The position numbers and the translations under genes are program-made. A stretch of 64,000 nt of DNA. Origin: Branchiostoma lanceolatum (lineage: Eukaryota > Chordata > Leptocardii > Amphioxiformes > Branchiostomatidae). The notes under the pieces were generated by a model, which saw nothing but the letters and a program-made list of their open reading frames with translations, did not search any database and had not been told where the DNA came from. The stretch's first letter is position 1. Each line of letters begins with the position of its first letter. Where the stretch lies: NCBI RefSeq assembly GCF_035083965.1, contig NC_089724.1, forward strand, positions 6,364,501-6,428,500. The letters are read 5' to 3'. This document shows positions 22,547-34,483 of the stretch, piece by piece.

Positions 22547-24700
22547 AAGTTAAAAACCAAGTTTCTGATTTTTCTGTCCGTATCTGTTCCAGTTTATTGG
22601 GATGATCCTGACATGCTGCCTTCACTCAGCCATCAGAAGGAGCGAGAGTTAGGCTGGTCCTCCCGACAAGTCATCATCATACTGCACATTGTCTACTACT
22701 TCCTTGTTGTGGATCAAGTTTCAACTTAGATGCAATATGATAGCTAATCATGGCATTTCATGTTTCTTATGATGCAATCATGTTTCTGAAAGTAAGTTTT
22801 TTAACGAAACAATTTTCTTAAAGGTAAAAGTCAGCAACAGCAATTTTCATTTACAAGTATGTGTTCAGTGCTTTAATGCTGTCCAAGTAATTCTGATAGG
22901 ACAAACTTTGTCTACAAAAACATAACTACAGTGTTTATATGTACCATCTGTGGTATAGGAAAGGTTTTAATATCAGTCAGTATAAAATGTTGTTTTAAGC
23001 AATGTTTCTGAAGTTGTTGACAATGTGCATACTCATAACTAGAGATACCGTACTATAAAACATAACTTTTGTTTTTAATCTGATGTCACAAATACAGTCT
23101 ACTTAGTTGATTTGGTAGCACAATAGCACTTTTACAACAAGTTTGTAGTAGAAAAGAAAGTATGTTACATATGGCAGACCAACTTATAACCTCATCGGGA
23201 AATATGAGGCATTTTTATACAAACAGTGACAAATTTTCTACTTGATGTATCAAGTTCTACCACTTGACAGTTTTCCAAAAGGGAAAGTTTGTGAGGTACA
23301 CAATTTTACAACAGGCACACAAAATTTGGACAAAGTTTTATCTTTTAAGAAGGAAATGACTTACAACATAGAAAAAACTTCTATTTGCAATGTTTTCTTA
23401 AACAGTTTGAACTATATTTAATGCAAACTATTTATTATAGCTTTTAAGCTTTTGGAGCTGAAAATAGCAATATGCAATTTTGCAGTAGGGGTGGAGATTG
23501 TATTTGATGTGGGGAGCATGGTATATGACAGTTTGTATACTAGTATCTGATGTTTTTAATCATGTCGGTTGCACAGACTTAAGAATTTGCATAGGGTTTT
23601 GTGCAAGATTTTAATTGCAATAGCAGTGTATTGTATATTTATATATATACAGGTAGAGAAGAAGGGCATATAAATTGGATGAAATTTGTTTGCAATTTTT
23701 ACATGCAATTAATGTTGCATGATTTGTGAGTTGTTTGATATGCACAATACTTTTGCATACAGGTAGATCAAAAACGTTTTTTGTGTGGCAATGAAACTTG
23801 AAGTTTAACCCTCATCACTCTACGAGTGTCCCAGTTTGGACACTGGCAGCATAGAGTGCTGAAAGTTAAGAACTGAAAATGCAATGCTCTTTCGTTAAGT
23901 GCTATCACCATGCAATGTACTTACAGCAGCTGTGTGCTGGTTTGGAAACTCTGGTTTTCAAAGTTGCCCGGCACACATATTCCCTTTCTTAGGCAATGTT
24001 TCAAATGAACTACTTACTTTACAATTGAGGTGTGGTAGGAAAAGAGGTGTAAAAAAGCATAGTTGGGGGAATTTGGTGGATTCTTTGGACTGTATGTTTT
24101 GATAAACATTTTTGTGACCACTGCCAGTAATTCATTATCAAACATTTGAGAAAATTAAGGAAGGTTTATCCTTTGAGAGCACATACCTAGCTACGTCATT
24201 TTGGTGCTACCTCGCAAGACCTCACACAAGTTTGTGATATTTGAAGAAGTAGGTACCCTCTAAAAAATTCTGTCATATGAGGAAGTATGAATTTTTCAGT
24301 AAAATCAAACGAAATCTGATTGGGTGAAGTTAAATTTTCTAATGAAAATATTCTTGAAAACATTGTGAAAAAAATAGTAACAAATCCCATGCACTGCAAG
24401 TAGACTCAAAGATGTGTTTAAAATATGTGTTTTGTCTTGTGTTTTTAAGAAAGTCGGTGCATGTATTTATAACTCTAGAGGTGTATAAATTATGAGCATG
24501 CATGAAAACAGCTTTTATTATATTTTATCATAGTTTATGCATAGATTATTTATCATCAATGTTTTGTACAAGGTGTTTGTTTGTACACTATATGCTTGCC
24601 ACTTTCTTTGTACCTTTTCAGTAAAATTGATACAGAAGTTTACATCGTACTGGATTCTTGTGTGTCTATGGTGCTCAAGGAATACAGCTGAGCATATAGT
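22547..24700. other. Gene-free 3' flank
   Basis: AT-rich sequence without a supported exon. The tetraspanin 3'UTR may extend into it, but no clear polyadenylation signal was seen. Confidence 0.35.
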
Positions 24701-24704
24701 TACC

Positions 24705-25135
24705 TTCACCGAGAAGGTAATGTTTTCAGTTACGCCAGCTGTGGGGTGGGTCTGTATGTATGTCAAGAGCATAACTCTAGAAACTGCGGTTTTTGGTAGG
24801 TGAGTAGTGGTTGTGGGAAGGAAGATCAAGTTCGGAGATGGTTTACCTGTCGTTTTCCTACAGTAGTACAGCGGGCTGTGTATATATGTGTGTTTGTATG
24901 TAGACAACATAACTCGAGCTGTCGATGTTTGTGCATGATATTTAGTGGATGGGTAGGGGTCTCGAGGAGGAGGGTCAAGTTCGATAATGGGCCTCCTAGC
25001 AGGTATCTAAGGTACTGCAGTGGAGCTTCAAAGTTTGACGTCAAGTTTTCTGGAGGCGCCAGGTTCATACATTTTGAGTAGTGGATAGCTCTTGTGGCAG
25101 GGAGTAAGGCCACAGCAAGTAAATTTTATGGATGA
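24705..25135 (+). repeat. Interspersed repeat with GAGAAGGTAATG head
   Basis: The head TTACCTTCACCGAGAAGGTA is nearly palindromic and is followed by GTATGTCAAGAGCATAACTC. Related sequence occurs in opposite orientation at about 31880-32230 and again at 32945-33370 and 40840-41090. Confidence 0.5.
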
Positions 25136-25239
25136 CATCCTCCACAGACTCCAAGATTAATGAGATAGGGCGAAAAAAATAAGGCGGCCAAAAAAAAACA
25201 AGCTTCCTATATTTTCAAATTTTGACATCATAAGTCTTG

Positions 25240-26760
25240 TTAAACAAGAACTGAGGCAACGAAATATGATAACATGACCAACAGGTCTTTATTCCTGCAT
25301 TCAACCAATGAGGTTTCATATATAATATAAAACCTCCTTGATTTAATGTAAACATGTCCTTGTAGATGTGTATACATCTCAATAGACTAACTACAACAAA
25401 TGCATAACAAATTCTGAATTATGTTGGCATTTGTACATACACACCTTCTGGGAAAGTTACACTAAAGCCAAGAATCTTGTATCCCAGTTGTCCATAAAAG
25501 CTCTTGTATGTCCTTATTTTCCGGTACATCCCACTGTTATTATTATTTCTGTGTTCTTTTACTAGGGTAGCTCAGTATAAGTGGCTTCGCACTGATTTTC
25601 AGGGAGGCCCTAGATACACATAAACAAACATACAAACAATATACTGATATAAACATAACATTTGTGCGTCATAACAAAAATCATATCTATACTCATAGTC
25701 CATTTCCTTACTAAATCAATGAAATACAAGAACCGAACTTAATCAGGCCTAAACACAGTTTTAAAATATTCATCTTGTGTGTTCTTGTGTATATGAATAA
25801 AGATAATTTCAACTCTCTCTCCAACACTAAAATGCTATATAAATCTAGCGTCTCGAAAATACATAACTACAAAAACAAATAAACAGACCCCAAAATACAG
25901 TACTGTACCTCCCCTTTAATCAATGACCTCTTCCATCGACTGTCTGTCATATCTGATTAATGTTTCCTCTCCCAAGCAGAGGTAAGGCTCCGGCATTTGA
26001 GGTAATTTTGGGCATTCCTATTTTGTCAGGTCTTCTTTTTGTTCGCCATTGAAAAACAAGCCGAAACCTAACATCTGCTGCGAGAGTAATTAATTGGCTG
26101 GTTCTACCTACCCTTAACCTTAAGTTCTATTGAAATCTGGCAACTCCGCCAAATCTGCCCTTTGGTGTCACTTCTCGTCAATCTACGTACAGTGTACTCA
26201 AATAACTACAGACAGGCACTAACATTAACAGACATACCTAAAATACAGACTTCGTACACGGATTAACGACTGAACATGAACAATATTCTCAATTCTTTAT
26301 AAACAAGCCTGATAAACACACTAGCTGCAATAAAACGCCATATGAAACAAGCTCTAAATCCTGGAGTCATCACTACCTGCATCACAGTCTAAAACTTTGA
26401 AACAGAGCCAAACAAGATATATACTAATACTATTACACACTACCCAAACCACCATCCACCAATTCAAAAATACAAATATCCATATAGTTTGTAGATTTCT
26501 TATTCCTCTTCTGAAGACTTCTATTGCTTAGGCCATTACTTAATGATCTCCAAGCTGTCTCCATCACACTGATGTACATAAAACATCCTATCCTAGACTC
26601 CGGCCAAAGGTACTTCCTGTCGGGCCTCTGCCTCGAGCCAACTCCTGCAAACTTTCTGGGACCTTTCTGCCAACTCTGACCTACCTTCGCTTTAGTGACA
26701 TGGCCGTCTCAAACACTCAAACAGCAAGTGACGACAACACCTCGGATATCACGGAGGTAA
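25240..26760. other. Strand-asymmetric block, C-rich and G-poor on the plus strand
   Basis: About 1.5 kb is conspicuously poor in G on the plus strand and holds no long open frame. On the minus strand an AATAAA signal (25293-25288) lies at its far end, as expected for the 3' end of a minus-strand transcript. It could be the distal 3'UTR of the GPCR upstream on that strand; this is inference. Confidence 0.35.
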
Positions 26761-27104
26761 TAATGCAATGCGTTGATGAAGGTTACACATCCAGGTAACA
26801 AGATACACAAATTAACAGTAATGCAAACAACTGGATAGATTTCCCAAATCTATGTAGTTGCTTGAGTAAGTGTTAACTTGCAAAATGAAGCAATGATGAC
26901 GAATGGCAACACCGACAGATTTTGTTTTGTTTGTTTTGTTTGTATTGCATACCCGGTAAACCCCATCAAGGCGTAACACACCAGGTTTGTACTGAAGAGC
27001 ACAAGCTGCATATTCGAACAGATTTATATGATCCACACACACCGCGAAGGACCCCTACTCTTTTCGATAAGTGTGTTGGGTTCTTTGTGGTTCTCCTCAA
27101 ACAC

Positions 27105-27310
27105 AGGACCTCCATTTAACGTCCCATCCGAGGGACGTCCCTAACCGAAGCTAGGTACTCATTTTCACCTGAGTGAAGTGGGGAAAGTCGTGTTAAGTGC
27201 CTTTCCCAGGGGCACAACGTCAAAGGGACAAATCAAGGAACCCCGGATTCGAACCCGGTATCTCTGTGTTCTGGGGCCAAACACCCTGCCACTACGCCAC
27301 CGCGACGCGA
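27105..27310 (-). repeat. tRNA-derived SINE, minus strand
   Basis: The minus-strand head CGCGGTGGCGTAGTGGCAGG resembles an A box, and GGGTTCGAATCCGGGG is a near-perfect B box. The body extends to GGGACGTTAAATGG. Confidence 0.68.
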
Positions 27311-27589
27311 TAGCCCAAATATTTGTGTAGATCGCATTTCCTCTTGTGTTACAAAATACAGCTAAAAGTCTTGAGTTTGAACAAACTCTACTAAATTACA
27401 GATGAGCTTTCAAGTAAGCTTTAAAATTATTGATGATTTAACTTTCACTTGTGTATGTTAAGTTTAAGTTATATATAATGTCTAGCTACTATTTTTGTGT
27501 AGATCATGCATAAACCCCCAGTCGCCTACAGCTACAAACAGGCATTTCCAATAAACCAATCTGTAGACTTCCTTTAACAAAATAAGCTG

Positions 27590-27995
27590 GATATTTTTAG
27601 GTCTAAGATCTCCAAAGAATGCCTTGCAAAGAAAGTCCATCTCGAGTTTACAAAAGATATACGGAGAAAAAGAAGTTCTTTCCAATAAAGCAATCTATAG
27701 ACTTCTCAAGGAGGTATAATAGAGAAAATCTCTTTGTTTGTTTTAGAAATATTTTTTTTTTAGGTCTGAGGTTCCCAAGGAATGTAAATGTCTTGCAGAA
27801 AAGGTCCATCTCGAGTCTACAAAATATGCAATACCTTTACACCACAGCCTCAGCTTCTATGTCAAGAGAAAAAGTAAGCTGCTTTTTCTTAAATGTCTGA
27901 GGTCTGTAGGAATGCACATGTCTTTCAGAGAAGGTCTATCTCGAGTCTACAAAATATGCAATACTTTTACACCACAGTCTCTGCTTCTATGTATA
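27590..27995 (-). repeat. Tandem duplication including the GPCR 3' end
   Basis: Three degenerate units of about 125 bp share CATCTCGAGTYTACAAAA and flanking TTTAGGTCTRAG. The unit nearest the gene overlaps the last nine codons of the GPCR. The next downstream unit, read in the matching frame, still spells LDIEAEAVV and a stop, against LYIEAETVV in the gene. Confidence 0.7.
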
Positions 27996-28260
27996 GGGGA
28001 ACTGTCACCACATTGCTGTGAACAAGAACTGGGTAGTTCTTCAGCTCTATGAGCGCTACAGGAGGGAGAGAACGTCTTGTGCTGAGATGCGAAGTGGTGC
28101 GGTTGGACGTCCTTGTCGTGCCCGATCCCAGGCTGGCACCTTGCTTCTCCTTGGAGTCGCAAAAGGTGCTCTTGATGCAGGCACGGAAGTCGTCCCCCAC
28201 CATGGCGTAGATGAAGGGATTGGTGGCGGAGTTGATGTACGTGAGAATCAGCGCAGCCAC
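27967..28260 (-). CDS. GPCR last coding exon (TM7 and tail)
   Basis: 97 codons plus TAA after acceptor TCATGTAG. TM7 has NSATNPFIYAMVGDDFR and the tail is rich in Ser, Thr and Arg. Confidence 0.93.
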   Translation of the reverse strand: MAALILTYINSATNPFIYAMVGDDFRACIKSTFCDSKEKQGASLGSGTTRTSNRTTSHLSTRRSLPPVALIELKNYPVLVHSNVVTVPLYIEAETVV

Positions 28261-31200
28261 CTACATGATGGCAGGGGGTATTGTAAACTTCAGGAAGATG
28301 TCAAGTTTGGAACATTGAGCTACAGATTTGGCCAGACTTTATATCCCAAATTTTGGATAGTGGCCTTTTGATGTTGGTAGTCGTATAATGTAGTTAAAAG
28401 ATAGCCTCGAAAAAATGAATGTTGTACAAAAAAAAAAACATTGCAAAGGAGAAGGACATTGAGAACGTTTTAACGATTTAACCTTACCGTAAGTTTAATT
28501 CTTCGACATTTTTGAAAGGTTTTACGTGGTTTGTGTATTAAATCATCTTTTGGTGAACTGAAGTAAGATACGACCTATAACTTATGCCTACTCATAACAA
28601 ATGCAAGTTCAGCCAGACGACTTTGAGAGCAAGTGCGATTTTCTACACGATTGATGTATTTTAGTGAAAATAAGAAAGAGTAATGGCAATTTTTTCCCTG
28701 GCCAACTGTATTTCATATCGTTTCCACTTCTGTTTTTTAAAGTACAGACAGTCTGGTCGAAAGAGTTTTACGTGTGTGAAAGGAAAGTATCTCTAGAATT
28801 GTGGGGAGGGGAAACTGGCAACAAGTTTTATTTCAATGGTAACAATGTGAAACCTTACCTTGATCCAGTAAATTGTATCTGACATCACCGCCTTCGGACT
28901 CAGCATGACCCAGAGGTTGATGATGTGGTTGGGGAGCCAGCAGGCCGCGAAGACAGCCACCACCCCGATGACCAGGCACGCAGTTTTCCTGTTCTGTCAC
29001 ACAATTTTCAACAATAGGATTTTGAAATTTACAGATGGAATTAATGATTTTATAACTGTAACTCTAACTTACCATTATTGTAGCTCCGTCATGTAATGAT
29101 ATGATGATGATTTTCCATTCTGTAGACGATTTTGATGTTAAAAATGTAATGTGACTATTTCCTTATTGTGTATTGGCAAACATGTGATTTCTGCAACGGT
29201 GACATATTTTCATCGACGAGCAACAGAACGAAAATTTTTGTTTCGCGGATTCTTTTTTTAAATTTCTGATATTAAATTTAGTTAATGTCGACACATATGT
29301 GAAAAAATACATTTTTTTTTTTTACATTTTTGTACTCAATTACTCAAAGTTCAAAATCAAGAGCATTTTTCAAAAATCCCCAAAACAAAAATCTCGGGAA
29401 AACCGTTACAGTCATTTTTTAACGCCGATGAGGTAAGCTGGAGCCAAGCTTAAACGATGTTTGAACGCATTTCACGCCGCACGGATAGGGGGAGGTGGTA
29501 ATTAATACTGGCGTTGACAATCCTTGTAATATTCAAGGTCGGTCCAACAATGACGCCAGTAGCTTCGTTACATGCTAGTATCCACAACAAAGTGCCAGGA
29601 TAGATGTACTGTCCATAAAACGGTTGATATTTGTGAAAATGTAGTTTTTCTCCTGATGCGGAAAAAAGGGCCCTACAGCGAGGGTTAAAAGGTCTTTAAA
29701 GTTGAAACTCGCCATGAACGCAGGTGACCCCAAATGGAACACGCGTTTGGATCGAATTACGTCAGATCGACCATTGTCGAAAAAGGTTCGAATTCGGCTG
29801 GACTTGAATTCGACCACCGTGTTTGCCCTCCTTTTCATCTTGTATGGAAAATTCAAATAGATTATCATGGTCATGTCATGCTACGGTCACATGAAGTTTT
29901 ATATTTTTACGAGTATGAAAAAAATGACCGTCGACAAGAATCTGTATGACAACACTTTTGAGCGACACATCCACGGGTACGAGAGTCCTACGAAAGACCC
30001 AATTTGATTTCAAACATCTGTCGTCTTGTGCAAAACTATCGACGAAGCAGTCATATGGGCTTTACTATGAAGTGAGTTTCATTCATTAATTCATTCATTG
30101 ACCTGCGCATACACTGACTTTATATTTCAACTCTATGGGCTGGAGATTTTCAACTCTATGGGCTGGAGATTTCCATATCTCATTCTTACGTGATGACCAT
30201 ATGACTCATTATGAGTATGCATGTATATTAATCTATTCTCGTGTAACAATGTACTTTGTTTCCTTAACCTTGGGTAACAAATATATTTTGTTTTTTCGAT
30301 TCTGTATACGTATCCTTTTTCTACCCATCTTCTAGAGCGGCTTTTTCTTGTTGCTGTTTTCTCGATCTCCACGATTGCAACGTATTTGAAACAGATTCAG
30401 AACCACTAGAAACATTCAACGTATGAAGCGCATTGTTGTTGTTTTCTACATATTTCTTCAAAACCAATATAATGGCCCCTAAGTGTTTGATAGTTTTCAA
30501 TCTCATCACTTGATGTCATTCTTTGGATACTATGCATTCAAAGTATTCGAGGTCAAATTTTGGGAGCAAAATTAAGAATATTCCTAATAGCTTATTTTCT
30601 GATGAATACAAGCTAGCCTGTGGTAAACAAATACCTTTTTCTCCTGCATGCCAGACTGAATTCCTGGCTGGAAACGGTTGTAGAGGCGGTAGACGATGGC
30701 TGAGCACGTGAACAAGAAGACCACCAATGGGATGAAGTAGATGAACAGCATCGAGTAGATCCTGTAGCCCATCCCCCAGGCCTCCGATGGGTACCTTGAG
30801 CGGCAGACCTTCACACTTTCCCCATACCATGGGAAGGATTCCACACGGTAGTACAGGGCTGTCGGCAGAGTCATGATGAACGAGGCTATGGATCATGAAA
30901 AACAAGAGCTCGATTAACAGCAGATAAAAAATCATATTCCTTATCTAATTAGACCCAACCATGTATTTCATTACATTTATTCTTTATTTAGCCAGGAAAA
31001 ACGCATGATTTTCAACGTGCCATATGGCTACAAAACAATTCAAACAAATTGCAATTTAAAACTAACAGAAACTCAACTTAAAAATAACAATAGAGTTCCA
31101 CGACCTTCGCCAAATGATTTTAACCTTTATGACTGATGTATTAGGAGTGTTTCTCATCAATTATAAATCATACCAGTTGATTGTCTTAGAATATAACATG

Positions 31201-34200
31201 TCCAAAGTATGAGCTTAACAAATTATGAGCTCAACAAAGGAGGTTATGCTAATATTTTTCATTAATTATGCAAATGTGGCCCTTATTGGCATAATTTGAT
31301 TCAACGATGTTGACATTCACGATGCCAAAAAAAAGTATTGAATGTATGAAATTGCCGTCATTTGCCAGTGTGGAATTAGAGAAGTTACTCATTAAGTATG
31401 CAAATTAGGCCCACATTAGCATATTTTCTATCTATAAACATTCCTCTTTTCCTCAGTTACAATTTGAATAGTCATATCATGGAACAAAGCTGATTTTAGA
31501 GTTGCCTCATTAATTATGCAAATTAGAATCTGATTTGCATGATTATTGTCCAATCATACTAAGCATCACACAAGCTATCTACATACCAAAAATCATGATC
31601 ATCCATAAAGCCCATCTTGTTATAGTATTTCCTCATTAATTATGCAAATGAGGTCTTCATTTGCATAGTTCATATCAATTAACATTTCTCTCTTCCTCAG
31701 TTACATATGTCACATGTTTCAGAGTCCTATCATGGAATTTGGCAGATGTATAAACTTTCCTCATTAATTATGCAAATTATATGCTGATTTGCATAAGAAG
31801 TGTCTAATCATGTACATCATCACTCAAGCTATCTACCTACCAAAAATCATTACCATCCATCAAGCCCTTCTTGAGTTATTCCCTTTCAAAGTCAGACGCA
31901 AAACCTGCTCCTGCAGTACCATAAAAGCCGCTAGGTGGCCCAAACCCACACCACTTACTCTCTGTCCAAAGATCTATAAACCACTCAAAAATAAGTTCCA
32001 TAGCATGTCCAGAACACGAGATATCAAAACAGGAAGTTCCGCTGCAGTACCGTAAGAAGCCACTAGGGGGCCTAAAATCTAATCGTTTTTAGGTCTCATC
32101 AAAACCTACCAACATACCAAATACCAAGACAATCCATCAAGGCATTCTAGAGTTAAGCTGTGCCACTACACACAAACACACACGCCCACAAACGCTACCC
32201 TCTGCATAACCTTCTCGGCGAAGGTAATAATAAGAACTGTCCTGTGGTACAGCAAAAGTACATTAGATTAAAATAAAATTATTTGAAGAGATATAAAAAA
32301 CAGTTCCAAATTAGAAATTGCACCTGCATCTGCAACTGTTTTAAGATTCGAATCGAAAAGAAGTTGAACCTGTACAAACTAGCATTCATAAGTAATAATG
32401 ATTGTAAATATAGAAATATACCACATTCTTATATCACTGTAAATGTAAATGTATTGATACGTTATCAATATAACCTCTAATTAGCTTATAATAGCATAAT
32501 AGCACAATACATTCTTCCATTCATTAATTAAAGTGGATCATGGAACAGTTATCGGTTCGAAATAGAGAAGATGGTTTTCTTCAATGGAAGCACGACAAGT
32601 ACATTATTCTATATTATCACATAGCCAGGTGGCGTCGACCAATCAGAATCCTCCATTGCCCATTTGTTGTGATGCCATAACACACTATTCTATATTACAA
32701 AATAATTTACTACAGATGCACTTGATCTACAGATGTACTTGATAATGAGTATATACATATATACCATATATACGTTGTTACTTTATCGAATGGGTATACT
32801 TTGAAAGAGTATTTATTATGACTGGGACCTATTCTATGGGGCCTTCTCGTGAATACCTTGAAGACCTTAAGGTCTGAAGTTTGCATACCTAGCCTATGGT
32901 ATTTCTGATGCTGCATTAGGAGGTCTCTTTCAATTCAGCATTATTGCCTTCGCCGTAGGCAGAAGGGTATATTTTTAATCGGGATTTGTGGAGTGATGGT
33001 GTTGGCGATATAACTCTAGATCTTGAGGCCATGGACGGATGTTTGTGATTTCTGGTAGGTAAGTTTCTGTAGGGGAGACGAAGGTCAAGTTCGAAGATGG
33101 ATCCTCTGGGGGGTTCCTTTGATGGTGCAGTGGATCTTTTGTGTTTGTCGGTTTGCTTGTTTATTGGTGGCATAACTCGAGAGAAATTGAATGGATCGTA
33201 ATGAAATTTAGTAGGTTGTTGAGTGTCGAGGAAACGAAGGTCAAGTTCGAAGATGGGTCTTCTGGGGGTTCATACGGTACAACGGTGGGCATTTTGAATC
33301 TAAATTTTGGAGGAGGATAACTCAAGCAGGATTTGGTGGATCTTGATTGTTTTGGGCATGCAGGTAGAAACGATTAGTGACGATTAACACAATTGGAGGC
33401 ATTCTATGCAAATCAGGTCCTTCTTTTACAGGATTAATGAGGAAAAGTTGTGCGTTGTCCCAAGTGCCTGAAAGTTCAACGCGGAGACCCCCTTGTCGGT
33501 TGAGGGCGGGATTGTACATTCTCTCATATATTGCTTCTCTAACTCCCCGTTCAAACCAACGATGTTCGCGGTCTAGAATATCTGTAGATTTTAGATTGAA
33601 TGAGTGTCCCTGGTTGTGTTGTAGGTGGTGGTAAATGGCCGAGGAATATCTGTTTCCGCTCTTTCTGCAGTGTTCGTTGTACCTTGTCTTAGTGGCCGAC
33701 TAGTCTCCCCACTGTACATGTTATTGCAGCTGGGTTCCTCACATTTCATTTAGCTCCTAAAACAAAAGGAGCTACTTGATTCATTAGCATGCAACCTTGT
33801 CTTAACCTACTATCCTATTGAACCATCTGAAATTGTCTTCCCTTCATTAACATATCTATTCAGAGTTTTGGTATAAAACCTAGTTCTACCAGATCCTTCT
33901 TTAGTCACTGACGAAAGATAGCGGATGCTATCTGAAACATCTGACTGTCTCAAAATCTTATCCAGTTGCTTGAGTAATTAATTTTGGCGTATCTTATTAC
34001 CTGGATGTCTAACCTTCATCAACATAATGTTATATAAACATGCAGTCAATCACCGCTGCATGTAGCCGTGCATATAGATGATTCCCGCGGCTGAAAATAT
34101 CTCATCCATTGTACGGTCGTAGGGAGCAGCCCTCGGGTAGGTAGCTCAAGGCTACACTAATTGGATGCGTCTAAAAGCAGACTGAAAAGGTGTGTCAATC

Positions 34201-34233
34201 ATGCAATCATGTGTATGTGTATGCATGTGTTTA

Positions 34234-34267
<34 letters not shown>

Positions 34268-34417
34268 CGCGTCTAAAAGCAGACTGAAAAGGTGTGTCAA
34301 TCATGCAATCATGTGTACGTGTATGCATGTGTTTATGTATGTGTGTGTGCGCGCGTCTAAAAGCAGACTGAAAAGGTGTGTCAATCATGCAATCATGTGT
34401 ATGTGTATGTATGTGTT

Positions 34418-34483
<66 letters not shown>

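Noticed and set aside
27240..27308. Candidate minus-strand tRNA gene
   Set aside because: B box is excellent, but the cloverleaf does not close and a SINE body follows.
30516..30935. 139-residue minus-strand frame
   Set aside because: Out-of-frame shadow of GPCR coding exon 3.
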